Shown here one piece after another: positions 7,255-14,965 of a DNA stretch of 64,000 nt. The notes under the pieces are model-generated. The model saw only the letters and a program-made list of their open reading frames with translations, did no database searches and was not told the origin of the DNA. The position numbers were made by a program, and so were the translations under genes. Source of the DNA: Streptomyces tropicalis (lineage in GTDB: Bacteria; Actinomycetota; Actinomycetes; Streptomycetales; Streptomycetaceae). The number at the start of each line of letters is the position of its first letter. Within the stretch, counting starts at the first letter, position 1. The stretch is taken from contig NZ_JARJBB010000002.1 in NCBI RefSeq assembly GCF_029269835.1, positions 124,001-188,000 of the forward strand, given 5' to 3'.

Positions 7255-8454
7255 TCAGGCCGTGCGCTTGCGCGCCACTGCCTTCGCCTTCGCCGTCGTC
7301 TTCGTCGTCTTCGTCGTCTTCGTCGTCTTCGTCGTCTTCTTCGCCGTCTTCTTCGTACCGTTCCGGCCGGTGCGGGAGGACGTGGAGGAGGCCGACGCCG
7401 TGCCGTCGGCGGTGGCCGTGCTGCCTTCCTTGCCCCCGGTCGCCCTCGACGTCGACTTCTTCGGGGAGCCGGAGCCGCTCGCCGTCTTCTTCGCCGTGGC
7501 CTTCCTCGCCGTCGACGTCGACTTCTTGCCCGAGGTGTCCTTCGGGGCCGTGCGGGACGACGTGGCCCCGGGCAGGCGGGTGACCTCGGCCTTCGCGCCC
7601 GCCCGCGAGCCGCCGGTGCGTCGCGCGCGTCCGGACGGCTCCGCCGTCTCGGCCTCCCCCGCGGTCTCCTCCGGCTCGCCGCGGGACTCCTTGGCCGCCC
7701 GGACGCTCTTCTCCAGGGCCGCCATCAGGTCCAGTACCTTGCCGCCGCCGGCCGGCTCCGGGGTCTCGGGAGGCGTCCCGCCGGCGGCCTTCGCGGCGAT
7801 GACCTCCTCCAGGGCCTCCCGGTACTCGTCGTGCAGGTCGTCCAGGTCGACCTCGCCGAGCGTGTCCATCAGCGCGTCCGCGAGGTCCAGCTCCTTGTCG
7901 CGGACCTGGACCTCGGTGTCGGGGGCCACCCCCTCGGGGGCGCGAATCTCGTCGGGCCACAGCAGGCCGTGCATGGCGATGACGTCGCCGACCACGCGCA
8001 GCATCCCCAGACGCTCGCGGCCGCGCAGCGCGAACTTCGCGATGGCGACCTTCCGGCTGCGCTTGAGGGCCTCGCGGAGCAGGGTGTAGGGCTTGGCGGC
8101 GGGGGCGCCGCTCGCGGCCAGGTAGTACGCGTGCTCCATCTGGAGCGGGTCGATCCGTTCGGCCGGGACGAAGGCCACGATGTCGATCGTCCGCGCGGTC
8201 GGGAGCGGCAGGTGGGCCAGGTCCTCCTCGGTGATGGGGACGACCGTGCCGTCCGCGTCCTCGTAGCCCTTGCCGATCTCGGCCTGGGTGACCTCGCGGT
8301 CCTCCAGTTCGCAGACCTTGCGGTAGCGGATGCGGCCGCCGTCCTCGGTGTGGATCTGGCGGAAGGAGATGGTGTGGCTCTCGGTGGCGTTCACCAGCTT
8401 GATCGGGATGCTGACCAGGCCGAACGAGATGGCGCCGTTCCAAATGGATCGCAC
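7255..8454 (-). CDS. ku: Ku-type DNA end-binding protein (non-homologous end joining)
   Basis: Bacterial Ku homodimer subunit of 399 residues that should ring double-strand DNA ends and recruit LigD-type enzymes. The Ku core is intact, beginning RSIWNGAISFGLVSIPIKL and continuing through YRKVCELEDREVTQAEIGKGY and KPYTLLREALK. The C-terminal 150 residues are low complexity, ending in Lys/Thr repeats (KKTTKTTKTT) encoded by about five copies of a 9-bp unit at 7290-7345; such basic tails aid DNA binding. A GTG at 8454 is chosen because GGAGG lies 9 nt upstream; an ATG at 8463 would abut that site directly. It is divergent from the polymerase-domain gene at 8526. Confidence 0.95.
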   Translation of the reverse strand: MRSIWNGAISFGLVSIPIKLVNATESHTISFRQIHTEDGGRIRYRKVCELEDREVTQAEIGKGYEDADGTVVPITEEDLAHLPLPTARTIDIVAFVPAERIDPLQMEHAYYLAASGAPAAKPYTLLREALKRSRKVAIAKFALRGRERLGMLRVVGDVIAMHGLLWPDEIRAPEGVAPDTEVQVRDKELDLADALMDTLGEVDLDDLHDEYREALEEVIAAKAAGGTPPETPEPAGGGKVLDLMAALEKSVRAAKESRGEPEETAGEAETAEPSGRARRTGGSRAGAKAEVTRLPGATSSRTAPKDTSGKKSTSTARKATAKKTASGSGSPKKSTSRATGGKEGSTATADGTASASSTSSRTGRNGTKKTAKKTTKTTKTTKTTKTTAKAKAVARKRTA

Positions 8455-8525
8455 GGGCAGCATCCTCCGGATCATTGTGCGGCGTTTCGTGGCGATAGAG
8501 CCGATATCAATGTTTTTCTTATCGT

Positions 8526-9407
8526 ATGGCGCCGATCACGGAGGTGGAGGGACGACGGCTCGCGCTCAGCAACCTGGACAAGGTGCTGTATCCGGCGGCC
8601 GGGTTCACCAAGGGCGAGATGCTGCACTACTACGCGACCGTCGCCGGGGTGCTGCTGCCCCATCTGCACGACCGGCCGGTGTCCTTCCTGCGGTATCCGG
8701 ACGGGCCGGACGGCGAGGTCTTCTTCGCCAAGAACGTGCCCCCGGGCACCCCCGGATGGGTCACCACCGCCGAGGTGCCGCGGTCGGACGGCCCGGCGCG
8801 GATGGTGCTGGTGCAGGACCTGCCGAGCCTGATGTGGGCGGCGAACCTGGTGACCGAGTTCCACACGCCGCAGTGGGTCGTGCAGGCGCCGGAGCGGGCG
8901 GACCGGCTGGTCCTCGACCTGGACCCGGGGCCGCCCGCCACCGTGGCCGACTGCTGCCGGGTGGCGCTGTGGCTGCGGGAGCGGCTCGCGCGGGACGGGA
9001 TCGAGGCCTACGCGAAGACCTCCGGTTCGAAGGGGCTGCACCTGCTGGCCGCGGTGCGGGACGCGTCGAGCGGGCGGACGTCCGCGTACGCCAAGGGGCT
9101 GGCGGTGGAGGCCGAGCAGGCGATGCCCGATCTGGTGCTGCACCGGATGACGCGGAGTCTGCGCCCGGGGAAGGTGTTCGTCGACTGGAGCCAGAACGCG
9201 GGGCGGAAGACGACCGCGGCGCCCTACACCCTGCGCGCCCGGACCGAGCCGCTGGTGTCGGCGCCGGTCACCTGGGCGGAGGTGGAGCGGTGCCGGGAGC
9301 CGGAGCGGCTGGAGTTCCGGGCCGGGGACGTGCCGCCCCGGGTGCGGGAGCACGGGGACCTGCTGGCGCCGCTACTGGACCCCGAACACGCCCGCCCGCT
9401 GCCCTGA
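8526..9407 (+). CDS. LigD-type polymerase/primase domain protein
   Basis: Stand-alone archaeo-eukaryotic primase-like polymerase domain of 293 residues, the NHEJ polymerase that fills or extends DNA ends, often with ribonucleotides. The metal-binding DLD (Asp131, Asp133) and KTSGSKGLHLL are present, with RKTTAAPYTLRARTEPLVSA near the C-terminus as in LigD POL domains. No ligase or 3'-phosphoesterase domain is attached, so joining requires a separate ATP ligase. It is divergent from ku across a 71-bp gap, so the two probably share a promoter region and act together in end joining. Confidence 0.93.
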   Translation: MAPITEVEGRRLALSNLDKVLYPAAGFTKGEMLHYYATVAGVLLPHLHDRPVSFLRYPDGPDGEVFFAKNVPPGTPGWVTTAEVPRSDGPARMVLVQDLPSLMWAANLVTEFHTPQWVVQAPERADRLVLDLDPGPPATVADCCRVALWLRERLARDGIEAYAKTSGSKGLHLLAAVRDASSGRTSAYAKGLAVEAEQAMPDLVLHRMTRSLRPGKVFVDWSQNAGRKTTAAPYTLRARTEPLVSAPVTWAEVERCREPERLEFRAGDVPPRVREHGDLLAPLLDPEHARPLP

Positions 9408-9439
9408 CCTGCGGTGGGACGGCCGTCGGCCACGTCGGC

Positions 9440-10243
9440 TCAGGCCCGGCGCCAGGTGTTCCGGTCCCGGGCCATGGCGTGCAGGCCCTCCACGTCCGCG
9501 GGCTTCAGGACGCCCCCGAGCCGTGCCAGGCCCGGCAGGTCCGCCTCCTGCAGGACGCGCAGCCCGCGGGGCGGGGCGGTGACGCGGACCTCGGCGGCAC
9601 CGACCGCCACGAGCACGGGGAGGACCTCGGCCGTGAGGGCGTGGGAGGCCCGGTCGGCGGCGGCGCGCAGCCGGCGGAGCAGGGGCTCCGGATCGCGGCG
9701 GCCGAGGGCGACCAGGGGGTCGGCGACGTGCACCCGCTGCTTGCGGGCGGGCAGGGCGTGGACGGCGAAGAGGCCGCCGGGGCCGATGACGAGGTGGTGG
9801 ATGCGGTCGCCGCCGGGCAGCGGGAGCGAGTGCAGGGCGTGCCAGCCGGAGCCGTCCAGGCGGTCCAGGGCCTCCCCGACGGTCTGCTCGGCGGTGAGCG
9901 CCCTGCGCCGCGGGTCGGGGCGCAGCCGGTGCGCGGGGCCGGGGTCCCGGTCGAGGGCGACCAGCAGTGCCTCGCCGGGGCGGTTGGGCGCCAGGTCGTC
10001 GTCGGGGTGGAGGGCGAGCCGGGCCAGCTCCGCGGGCGTGGGGACCGGGGGCGGGCCCACGGTCACCGGGCCGGTGAGGAAGGGCCCGAGGGCCTCCAGC
10101 ACGTCCTCCCTGCGGTCCTCGCCGAGCAGGTTGACCCGGCCCGCCTCACGGTCGTACCAGGCGACGCTCGTGCCGTCCGCGTGGCAGACGTAGAGCCGCT
10201 CCTGTCCGTGGCGCCCGGCCGGTACGACGCGCAGTCCGCTCAT
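9440..10243 (-). CDS. NERD (nuclease-related) domain protein
   Basis: 267 residues. The second half has NERD hallmarks: WHALHSLPLPGGDRIHHLVI followed by GPGGLFAVHALPARK, which matches the core D/H-x-I-GP-G-V-F-xI pattern of this restriction-nuclease-like fold. NERD proteins are predicted DNA processing factors; no substrate is known for this group. The first 100 residues are a variable Streptomyces region (AWYDREAGRVNLL). There is no signal peptide. It is convergent with the polymerase-domain gene, only 32 bp away, so a link to DNA repair is possible but not shown. Confidence 0.75.
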   Translation of the reverse strand: MSGLRVVPAGRHGQERLYVCHADGTSVAWYDREAGRVNLLGEDRREDVLEALGPFLTGPVTVGPPPVPTPAELARLALHPDDDLAPNRPGEALLVALDRDPGPAHRLRPDPRRRALTAEQTVGEALDRLDGSGWHALHSLPLPGGDRIHHLVIGPGGLFAVHALPARKQRVHVADPLVALGRRDPEPLLRRLRAAADRASHALTAEVLPVLVAVGAAEVRVTAPPRGLRVLQEADLPGLARLGGVLKPADVEGLHAMARDRNTWRRA

Positions 10244-10339
10244 GCACCATCACCCCATGTCCAAGGGAACAGGAGGGGTGCTCCGGGGGCAAGAACCTGG
10301 CTACCTTTGACGGCACCGGGGAGGGCGAGGGAGGCGGCG

Positions 10340-10858
10340 TTGCGGATCCGCGGAGAGCAGCCGGGCGTGCCGGTTCCGGACCGTCCGTGGAGCGAGGTCG
10401 TGCCGGGCCTGTGGATGGGCGGGCACGAGTTCGCGGGCCCCTCGGGGCGGCCGGAGGACGCCGTCGTCGGCGACGAGTTCGACCTGGTCCAGTCCCTGGT
10501 CAGGCGGTCCGGCCACGGGCCCGGCCCCGGGGTCGAGCACCAGGTGTGGCCGATTCCCGACGGGCCGCTGGACGGGACGCAGCTGGCCGGGGTGATCCGG
10601 CTGGCGCGGGCGGCCGGCGAGGCGCTGGACCGGGGGCGCCGGGTCCTCGTCCGCTGCCATCACGGGTACAACCGCTCGGGCCTGGTCGTCGCGCAGGCCC
10701 TGGTCGGCCGGGGGCGCGGGGCCGACGAGGCGATCCGGCTGATCCGCGCCCGCCGCTCCCCCTGGGCGCTGCACAACGAGCTGTTCGTGGCGTACCTGCG
10801 GACGGGGCTGCCGACGGCCCGCCTGCTGGAGGAGTTGACGGAGGAGCCCGCGGAGTAG
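10340..10858 (+). CDS. Dual-specificity / tyrosine phosphatase-like protein
   Basis: 172-residue Cys-based phosphatase. The P-loop VRCHHGYNRSG has the CX5R signature, with Cys106 and Arg112, followed by Ser. A general-acid Asp is likely in the segment WPIPDGPLDG. Predicted to hydrolyse phospho-tyrosine or related phosphoesters in the cytoplasm. The TTG at 10340 is chosen because GGGAGG lies 5 nt upstream; upstream in-frame sequence lacks a good ribosome site. It stands alone between a divergent NERD gene and the lipoprotein/kinase pair. Confidence 0.82.
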   Translation: MRIRGEQPGVPVPDRPWSEVVPGLWMGGHEFAGPSGRPEDAVVGDEFDLVQSLVRRSGHGPGPGVEHQVWPIPDGPLDGTQLAGVIRLARAAGEALDRGRRVLVRCHHGYNRSGLVVAQALVGRGRGADEAIRLIRARRSPWALHNELFVAYLRTGLPTARLLEELTEEPAE

Positions 10859-11204
10859 ACGCCGACGGCGGACCGGGCCCGGGTGGTGCGGACGCCCGCG
10901 GCCGGCCCGCGCGCCGGCCCGCGCGCCGCGGGACCGTGGCAGTCGGTCCGCCCGCCACGGCACGGCCCGCCACAGGACCGCCGTTCCGCTGCCCGAACCG
11001 TCCCGCCCGACGCGGCGGCGTATGTCGCCGGGACCGCCCGGCGGGATGCGTCACCGGCCCTTCCGGGCAACCGGCCAATCGTTTCGCCCGGCGGTGCGTA
11101 AGGTGTGCCGGACATCGTCTGGCGTAATCCGGCCGGTGAACAAAAAGGACTTCCGTACGAATAAGGTGTACGAGGCACACGGCCCCGCACCCGACCGGAG
11201 AGCA
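10859..11204. other. Intergenic region upstream of the lipoprotein/kinase operon
   Basis: 346 bp without a supported gene. The final 90 bp (around 11105-11190) become less GC-rich and probably carry the promoter of the downstream lipoprotein gene. I saw no repeat or RNA gene. Confidence 0.4.
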
Positions 11205-12023
11205 GTGATCCGAAGACGTCCCGTCCTCGCCACCGCCCTCGTCGCCCTGCTGACGGCGACGGTGGCGGCCTGCGACGACGCCGGAGGGCTGCGCGGCGCC
11301 GGCGCGACACCCACCGCGGTCAGCCCGGCCCGGCTGTGGCCGTCGCTGAAGCCCGCGGCGAGCCCGGCCTGGCCCTACGACGAGGTCCAGATCGAGACGG
11401 TGAAGGGTGTCACGGCGCCCGGCGACGACATCCGCAGGGTCGATCCGGCGGCCGTCGTGCGGGCGGAGATCGCCGCGCATCCGGACGACTACCGCGGCGC
11501 CAAGGCCCCCTACCGGGACGTGTCCGCGCGGCTGGCGGACTGCGCGCCGGGCCGCGACCGCAGCCGGTGCCCGGTGCTGCAGGCGTACTACCGCGATCTC
11601 ACCGGTGACGGGCGCGAGGACATGACGCTCGGCTTCCGGCTCTCCCCGACCAACCAGACCGCTGTCCGCGTCTACACCTTCGAGCAGCACCGGCTCGTCC
11701 AGGTCTTCGCCAACGACGACGCGGTGATCGGCGTGGAGCTGGCCGGGCGGTCGGTGATCATCCGCTCGCCCGCGGGGATCGCCGGCTACGAGTACCGCAC
11801 GACGTGGGCGTGGGACCCCGAGCAGCGGGCCATGGTGTTCTCGCGGGACGAGTTCCTGCGCACCGGCCAGCACAAGCCGACCCACGCGCGCACCAAGGAC
11901 CCCTCCGGCTCCCCGTCGCCGGCCCCGCAACTGTTCTCCCCGGAGCCCTCCCCCGCCGGGCCGACCGGCTCCGCCGCGCCCTCGCCGCGGCCGTCCGCCA
12001 CCCCCTCGGCGAGCCTGCGATGA
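11205..12023 (+). CDS. Lipoprotein paired with a histidine kinase
   Basis: 272 residues with a type II signal peptide: basic MIRRRP, a hydrophobic stretch, and lipobox VAAC, placing Cys at about residue 24. It is thus an exported, membrane-anchored protein. The mature part has a conserved block, YYRDLTGDGREDMTLGF, followed by a beta-rich segment, then a Pro/Ser-rich C-terminal tail. GTG at 11205 follows GGAG. Its stop overlaps the kinase start by 4 bp (ATGA), so the two are co-translated. The arrangement recalls the CseA lipoprotein that tunes the CseBC envelope-stress system of Streptomyces; a role in modulating the adjoining kinase is inferred. Confidence 0.85.
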   Translation: MIRRRPVLATALVALLTATVAACDDAGGLRGAGATPTAVSPARLWPSLKPAASPAWPYDEVQIETVKGVTAPGDDIRRVDPAAVVRAEIAAHPDDYRGAKAPYRDVSARLADCAPGRDRSRCPVLQAYYRDLTGDGREDMTLGFRLSPTNQTAVRVYTFEQHRLVQVFANDDAVIGVELAGRSVIIRSPAGIAGYEYRTTWAWDPEQRAMVFSRDEFLRTGQHKPTHARTKDPSGSPSPAPQLFSPEPSPAGPTGSAAPSPRPSATPSASLR

Positions 12024-13357
12024 GGTTCCCGCTGCCCTGGTGGGCCGGAACGCTCGCCGCGAAGTCGGCCGCGTTCATCACGGTGATGTGCTGCGGGCTG
12101 GCCGCCATGCTGGGCGTGCTGGTGCACGTGTCGGTGACCGACCAGACCGTCGGCCAGGCCCGGGCGCTCGCGCTGGCCCGGCTGCGGGACGCCACGAGCG
12201 CGTTCGAGGCCGGGGACACGCTGCTGCCGGGGGCCGGTGTCGATCCCCCGGGGCTGCCCGGCTCGCTGCGGCGGCTCGCGGCGGCGGGCGAGCGCGGCAC
12301 GATGGTGGCCCAGCACCGCGGCCGGCCGACGATGTGGGCGGCCGGGCCGGCCGACCACGGGCGGGCGCTGGCGGTGGAGGTCGACTACCTGCAGAGCGCG
12401 CGGACCATCGCGGGCCTGGACCGGGCGATCCTGTGGTCGTCGGGGCTGGCGATCGGAGCGACGCTGCTGGTGGGTTCCTTCGCGGTGACGCGGGTGACCC
12501 GGCGGCTGCACACGACCGCGCGGGTGGCCCGGCGGATCAGCACGGGCGATCTGGACGCCCGGGTGGACGACCCACTGGCGAAGGACGGGACGCGTCCGCA
12601 GGACGAGGTGGCCGCGGTCGCCGCCGCACTGGACTCGATGGCGGCGTCGCTCCAGGGCAAACTGCTGGCCGAGCAGCGGTTCACCGCGGACGTGGCGCAC
12701 GAGCTGCGCACCCCGCTGACCGGCCTGCACATGGCCGCGGAGCTGCTGCCTCCGGGCCGCCCGACGGAACTGGTGCGCGACCGGGTGGCGGCCCTGCGCA
12801 CGCTCACCGAGGACCTGCTGGAGATCTCCCGCCTGGACACCGGTCGGGAGCGGCTGGACCTCGACACCGATCACCTCGGCGCGCTGGCGGAGCGGGTGCT
12901 GCGGGCGTCGGCGGCCGGGGCCGAGGACGGCGCCGGGCGGACGGCCGACGCCACGGTGCACGTGGTGCGGGACGTGTACGTGGAGACGGACCGGCGGCGG
13001 CTGGAGCGGGTGCTGGGCAACCTGGTGGCCAACGCCCGGCGGCACGGGCGGCCGCCGGTGGTGCTGACCGTGGACGGGCCGGTCGTGACGGTGCGGGACC
13101 ACGGCGACGGCTATCCGGAGTACCTCGTGACGCACGGGCCGCAGCGTTTCCGCACGGAGGGCGGGGCACGCGGGCACGGGCTCGGGCTGACCATCGCGCT
13201 GGGCCAGGCGGAGGTGCTGGGCGCGCGGCTGGAGTTCGCCAACGCGGCCGGGGGCGGGGCGCTGGCGCGGCTGACGCTGCCCCAGCTGCCGCCCGCGGAG
13301 GCCGCGGAGGCCGCGGAGCCGCCGCCCGGGGGCGCCGTCCCCGATGGCGCAGCGTGA
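12020..13357 (+). CDS. Sensor histidine kinase without adjacent response regulator
   Basis: 445 residues. Two transmembrane helices (about residues 10-35 and 135-160) flank a 95-residue extracellular sensor region. A HAMP domain (RRISTGDLDARV) follows, then HisKA with phospho-acceptor His227 in VAHELRTPLTG, and HATPase with NLVANARRHG, RDHGDGY and GHGLGLTI. The C-terminus is Ala/Pro-rich. It is coupled by a 4-bp overlap to the upstream lipoprotein. No response regulator gene is next to it; the nearest is at 34.6 kb and has its own kinase. It lies just upstream of a SEDS/PBP pair, which hints at cell-wall sensing. Confidence 0.92.
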   Translation: MRFPLPWWAGTLAAKSAAFITVMCCGLAAMLGVLVHVSVTDQTVGQARALALARLRDATSAFEAGDTLLPGAGVDPPGLPGSLRRLAAAGERGTMVAQHRGRPTMWAAGPADHGRALAVEVDYLQSARTIAGLDRAILWSSGLAIGATLLVGSFAVTRVTRRLHTTARVARRISTGDLDARVDDPLAKDGTRPQDEVAAVAAALDSMAASLQGKLLAEQRFTADVAHELRTPLTGLHMAAELLPPGRPTELVRDRVAALRTLTEDLLEISRLDTGRERLDLDTDHLGALAERVLRASAAGAEDGAGRTADATVHVVRDVYVETDRRRLERVLGNLVANARRHGRPPVVLTVDGPVVTVRDHGDGYPEYLVTHGPQRFRTEGGARGHGLGLTIALGQAEVLGARLEFANAAGGGALARLTLPQLPPAEAAEAAEPPPGGAVPDGAA

Positions 13358-13448
13358 CGGGCGGGCGGCGGGCCGCGCTCCTAGGGTGGCGGTACGTCAG
13401 TTCCGCCCGCTGCGGGCGGGCCTCGCCGCCCCAGGTGGAGGTACTCCC

Positions 13449-13541
13449 ATGCCCCTGCGCTCCCGCCGCACCCGGCCGGCGGTGACGGCCCCCGCCCCAG
13501 CCGTCGCACCCTCCGCCGGATCCGCGCCGCGCCGGCGCTGA
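13449..13541 (+). CDS. Possible 30-residue basic peptide
   Basis: A short frame, MPLRSRRTRPAVTAPAP and onward, has a good GGAGG site 7 nt before its ATG. It is Arg/Ala/Pro-rich, which random GC-rich DNA also gives, so coding is uncertain. It sits between the kinase and the SEDS gene. Confidence 0.25.
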   Translation: MPLRSRRTRPAVTAPAPAVAPSAGSAPRRR

Positions 13542-13584
13542 CTCCCCCAGCGGACGAGGTGTCACCCATGAGCAGGTTCCGGAC

Positions 13585-14946
13585 ATGACCGAGGCCGGAA
13601 CCGCCGTGTCCACGGCGCAGCCCCCGGCGCCCGCCGTCCGGCTGGCCCGGCGCCGCGGCGTCGAGCTGTCCCTGATCGTCCTGGCCGTCCTGCTGTCGGT
13701 GTACGGCTACTGCGCGGTGGGCCTGGCCAAGCACGGCACCCTCCCGCCCGGCGCGGCCGTCTACGGCGCCGGGCTCGCCGTGCTCGCGCTGCTCGCGCAC
13801 GGCGCGGTCCGGCTGCGGGCCCCCTACGCCGATCCGCTGCTGCTTCCCATCGGCGTGCTGCTCAACGGCCTGGGTCTGGTGCTGATCTACCGCCTGGACC
13901 TGGAGACCCCGGGCGAGCGGGCGGCGCCGATCCAGCTGGTGTGGTCGACGCTGGGTGTGGCGCTGTTCATCCTCGTGGTGCTGGTACTGCGGGACCACCG
14001 CTGGCTCCAGCGCTACGCCTACGTGTGCGTGGTCGCCGCGCTGGCCCTGCTGACCCTGCCGATCGCCTTCCCGGCGGTCAACGGCGCCCGCATCTGGATC
14101 CGCGTCGGCGGGTTCTCCATCCAGCCGGGCGAGTTCGCGAAGGTGCTGCTGGCGGTGTTCTTCGCCGCGTACCTGGCCGCGAACCGCAGTGCGCTGGCCT
14201 TCACCGGCCGCCGTCTGGGGCCGCTGCAACTGCCCACCGGCCGGGTGCTCGGACCGGTGGTGGCGATCTGGCTGCTGAGCGTCGGGGTGCTGGTGCTGGA
14301 GCGGGACTTGGGCACCTCGCTGCTGTTCTTCGGGCTGTTCGTGGTCCTGCTGTACGTCGCCACCGGACGCATCGGCTGGATCGCGGTCGGGCTGCTGCTG
14401 GCGAGTGCCGGGGCGGTCGCGGTCGGCTGGCTGGAGCCGCATGTGCACAGCCGGGTGCAGGACTGGCTGGACCCCTTCGCCTCCATCCGGGCGGGCCAGG
14501 GCCCGGGCCAGGTCGCCCAGTCGCTGTTCTCCTTCGCGGCGGGCGGGGTGCTCGGCACCGGACTGGGCCTCGGCCACTCGATCCTCATCGGCTTCGCGGC
14601 CAAGTCGGACTTCGTGCTGGCCACCGCGGGCGAGGAGCTGGGCCTGGCCGGGCTGTCCGCGGTGTTCCTGCTGTACGGGCTGCTCGTGGAGCGGGGCTAC
14701 CGTGCGGGCCTGGCGCTGCGCGACCCGTTCGGCCGGCTGCTCGCCGTCGGACTCGCCTCGATCGTGGCCCTGCAGGTGTTCGTGATCGCGGGCGGGGTGA
14801 CCGGCCTGATCCCGCTGACCGGGATGGCGATGCCGTTCCTCGCGCAGGGCGGCTCGTCGGTCGTCACCAACTGGGCGATCGTCGCGCTGCTGATCCGGGT
14901 GAGCGATGTGGCGCGCCGTCAGTACGACGGGACGGTGGCGCCGTGA
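13585..14946 (+). CDS. SEDS-family peptidoglycan glycosyltransferase (FtsW/RodA-like)
   Basis: 453 residues with about 12 transmembrane helices. SEDS features are present: GARIWIRVGGFSIQPGEFAK near residue 170, LERDLGTSLLFFGLFVVLLY, the extracellular loop VQDWLDPFAS with GQGPGQVAQSLFSFAAGGVL, and the C-terminal TGMAMPFLAQGGSSVV. It should polymerise lipid II into glycan strands at the membrane. The class B PBP gene follows 19 bp downstream, so the two form a polymerase/transpeptidase pair. The similar S. coelicolor pair (about SCO5302/5301, from memory) is separate from the division ftsW/ftsI genes, suggesting growth- or sporulation-stage use. Confidence 0.94.
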   Translation: MTEAGTAVSTAQPPAPAVRLARRRGVELSLIVLAVLLSVYGYCAVGLAKHGTLPPGAAVYGAGLAVLALLAHGAVRLRAPYADPLLLPIGVLLNGLGLVLIYRLDLETPGERAAPIQLVWSTLGVALFILVVLVLRDHRWLQRYAYVCVVAALALLTLPIAFPAVNGARIWIRVGGFSIQPGEFAKVLLAVFFAAYLAANRSALAFTGRRLGPLQLPTGRVLGPVVAIWLLSVGVLVLERDLGTSLLFFGLFVVLLYVATGRIGWIAVGLLLASAGAVAVGWLEPHVHSRVQDWLDPFASIRAGQGPGQVAQSLFSFAAGGVLGTGLGLGHSILIGFAAKSDFVLATAGEELGLAGLSAVFLLYGLLVERGYRAGLALRDPFGRLLAVGLASIVALQVFVIAGGVTGLIPLTGMAMPFLAQGGSSVVTNWAIVALLIRVSDVARRQYDGTVAP

Positions 14947-14965
14947 CCGGTGAGGGGACTCCGTC

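Noticed and set aside
7290-7345. Tandem GTCGTCTTC units as a stand-alone repeat element
   Set aside because: They encode the Lys/Thr-rich tail of Ku on the minus strand.
5009-8443. A long open frame on the minus strand across the ketosynthase and ku genes
   Set aside because: It spans both genes in a shadow frame and reads as His/Arg/Pro/Gly-rich sequence; the true genes are clear in other frames.
11205-13357. Naming the pair cseA and cseC
   Set aside because: The expected cseB regulator and sigE are absent and the chromosomal position differs from the cse operon; resemblance is only in gene type.
13568-13588. A 6-codon leader peptide overlapping the SEDS start
   Set aside because: Too short to support, with only a weak ribosome site.
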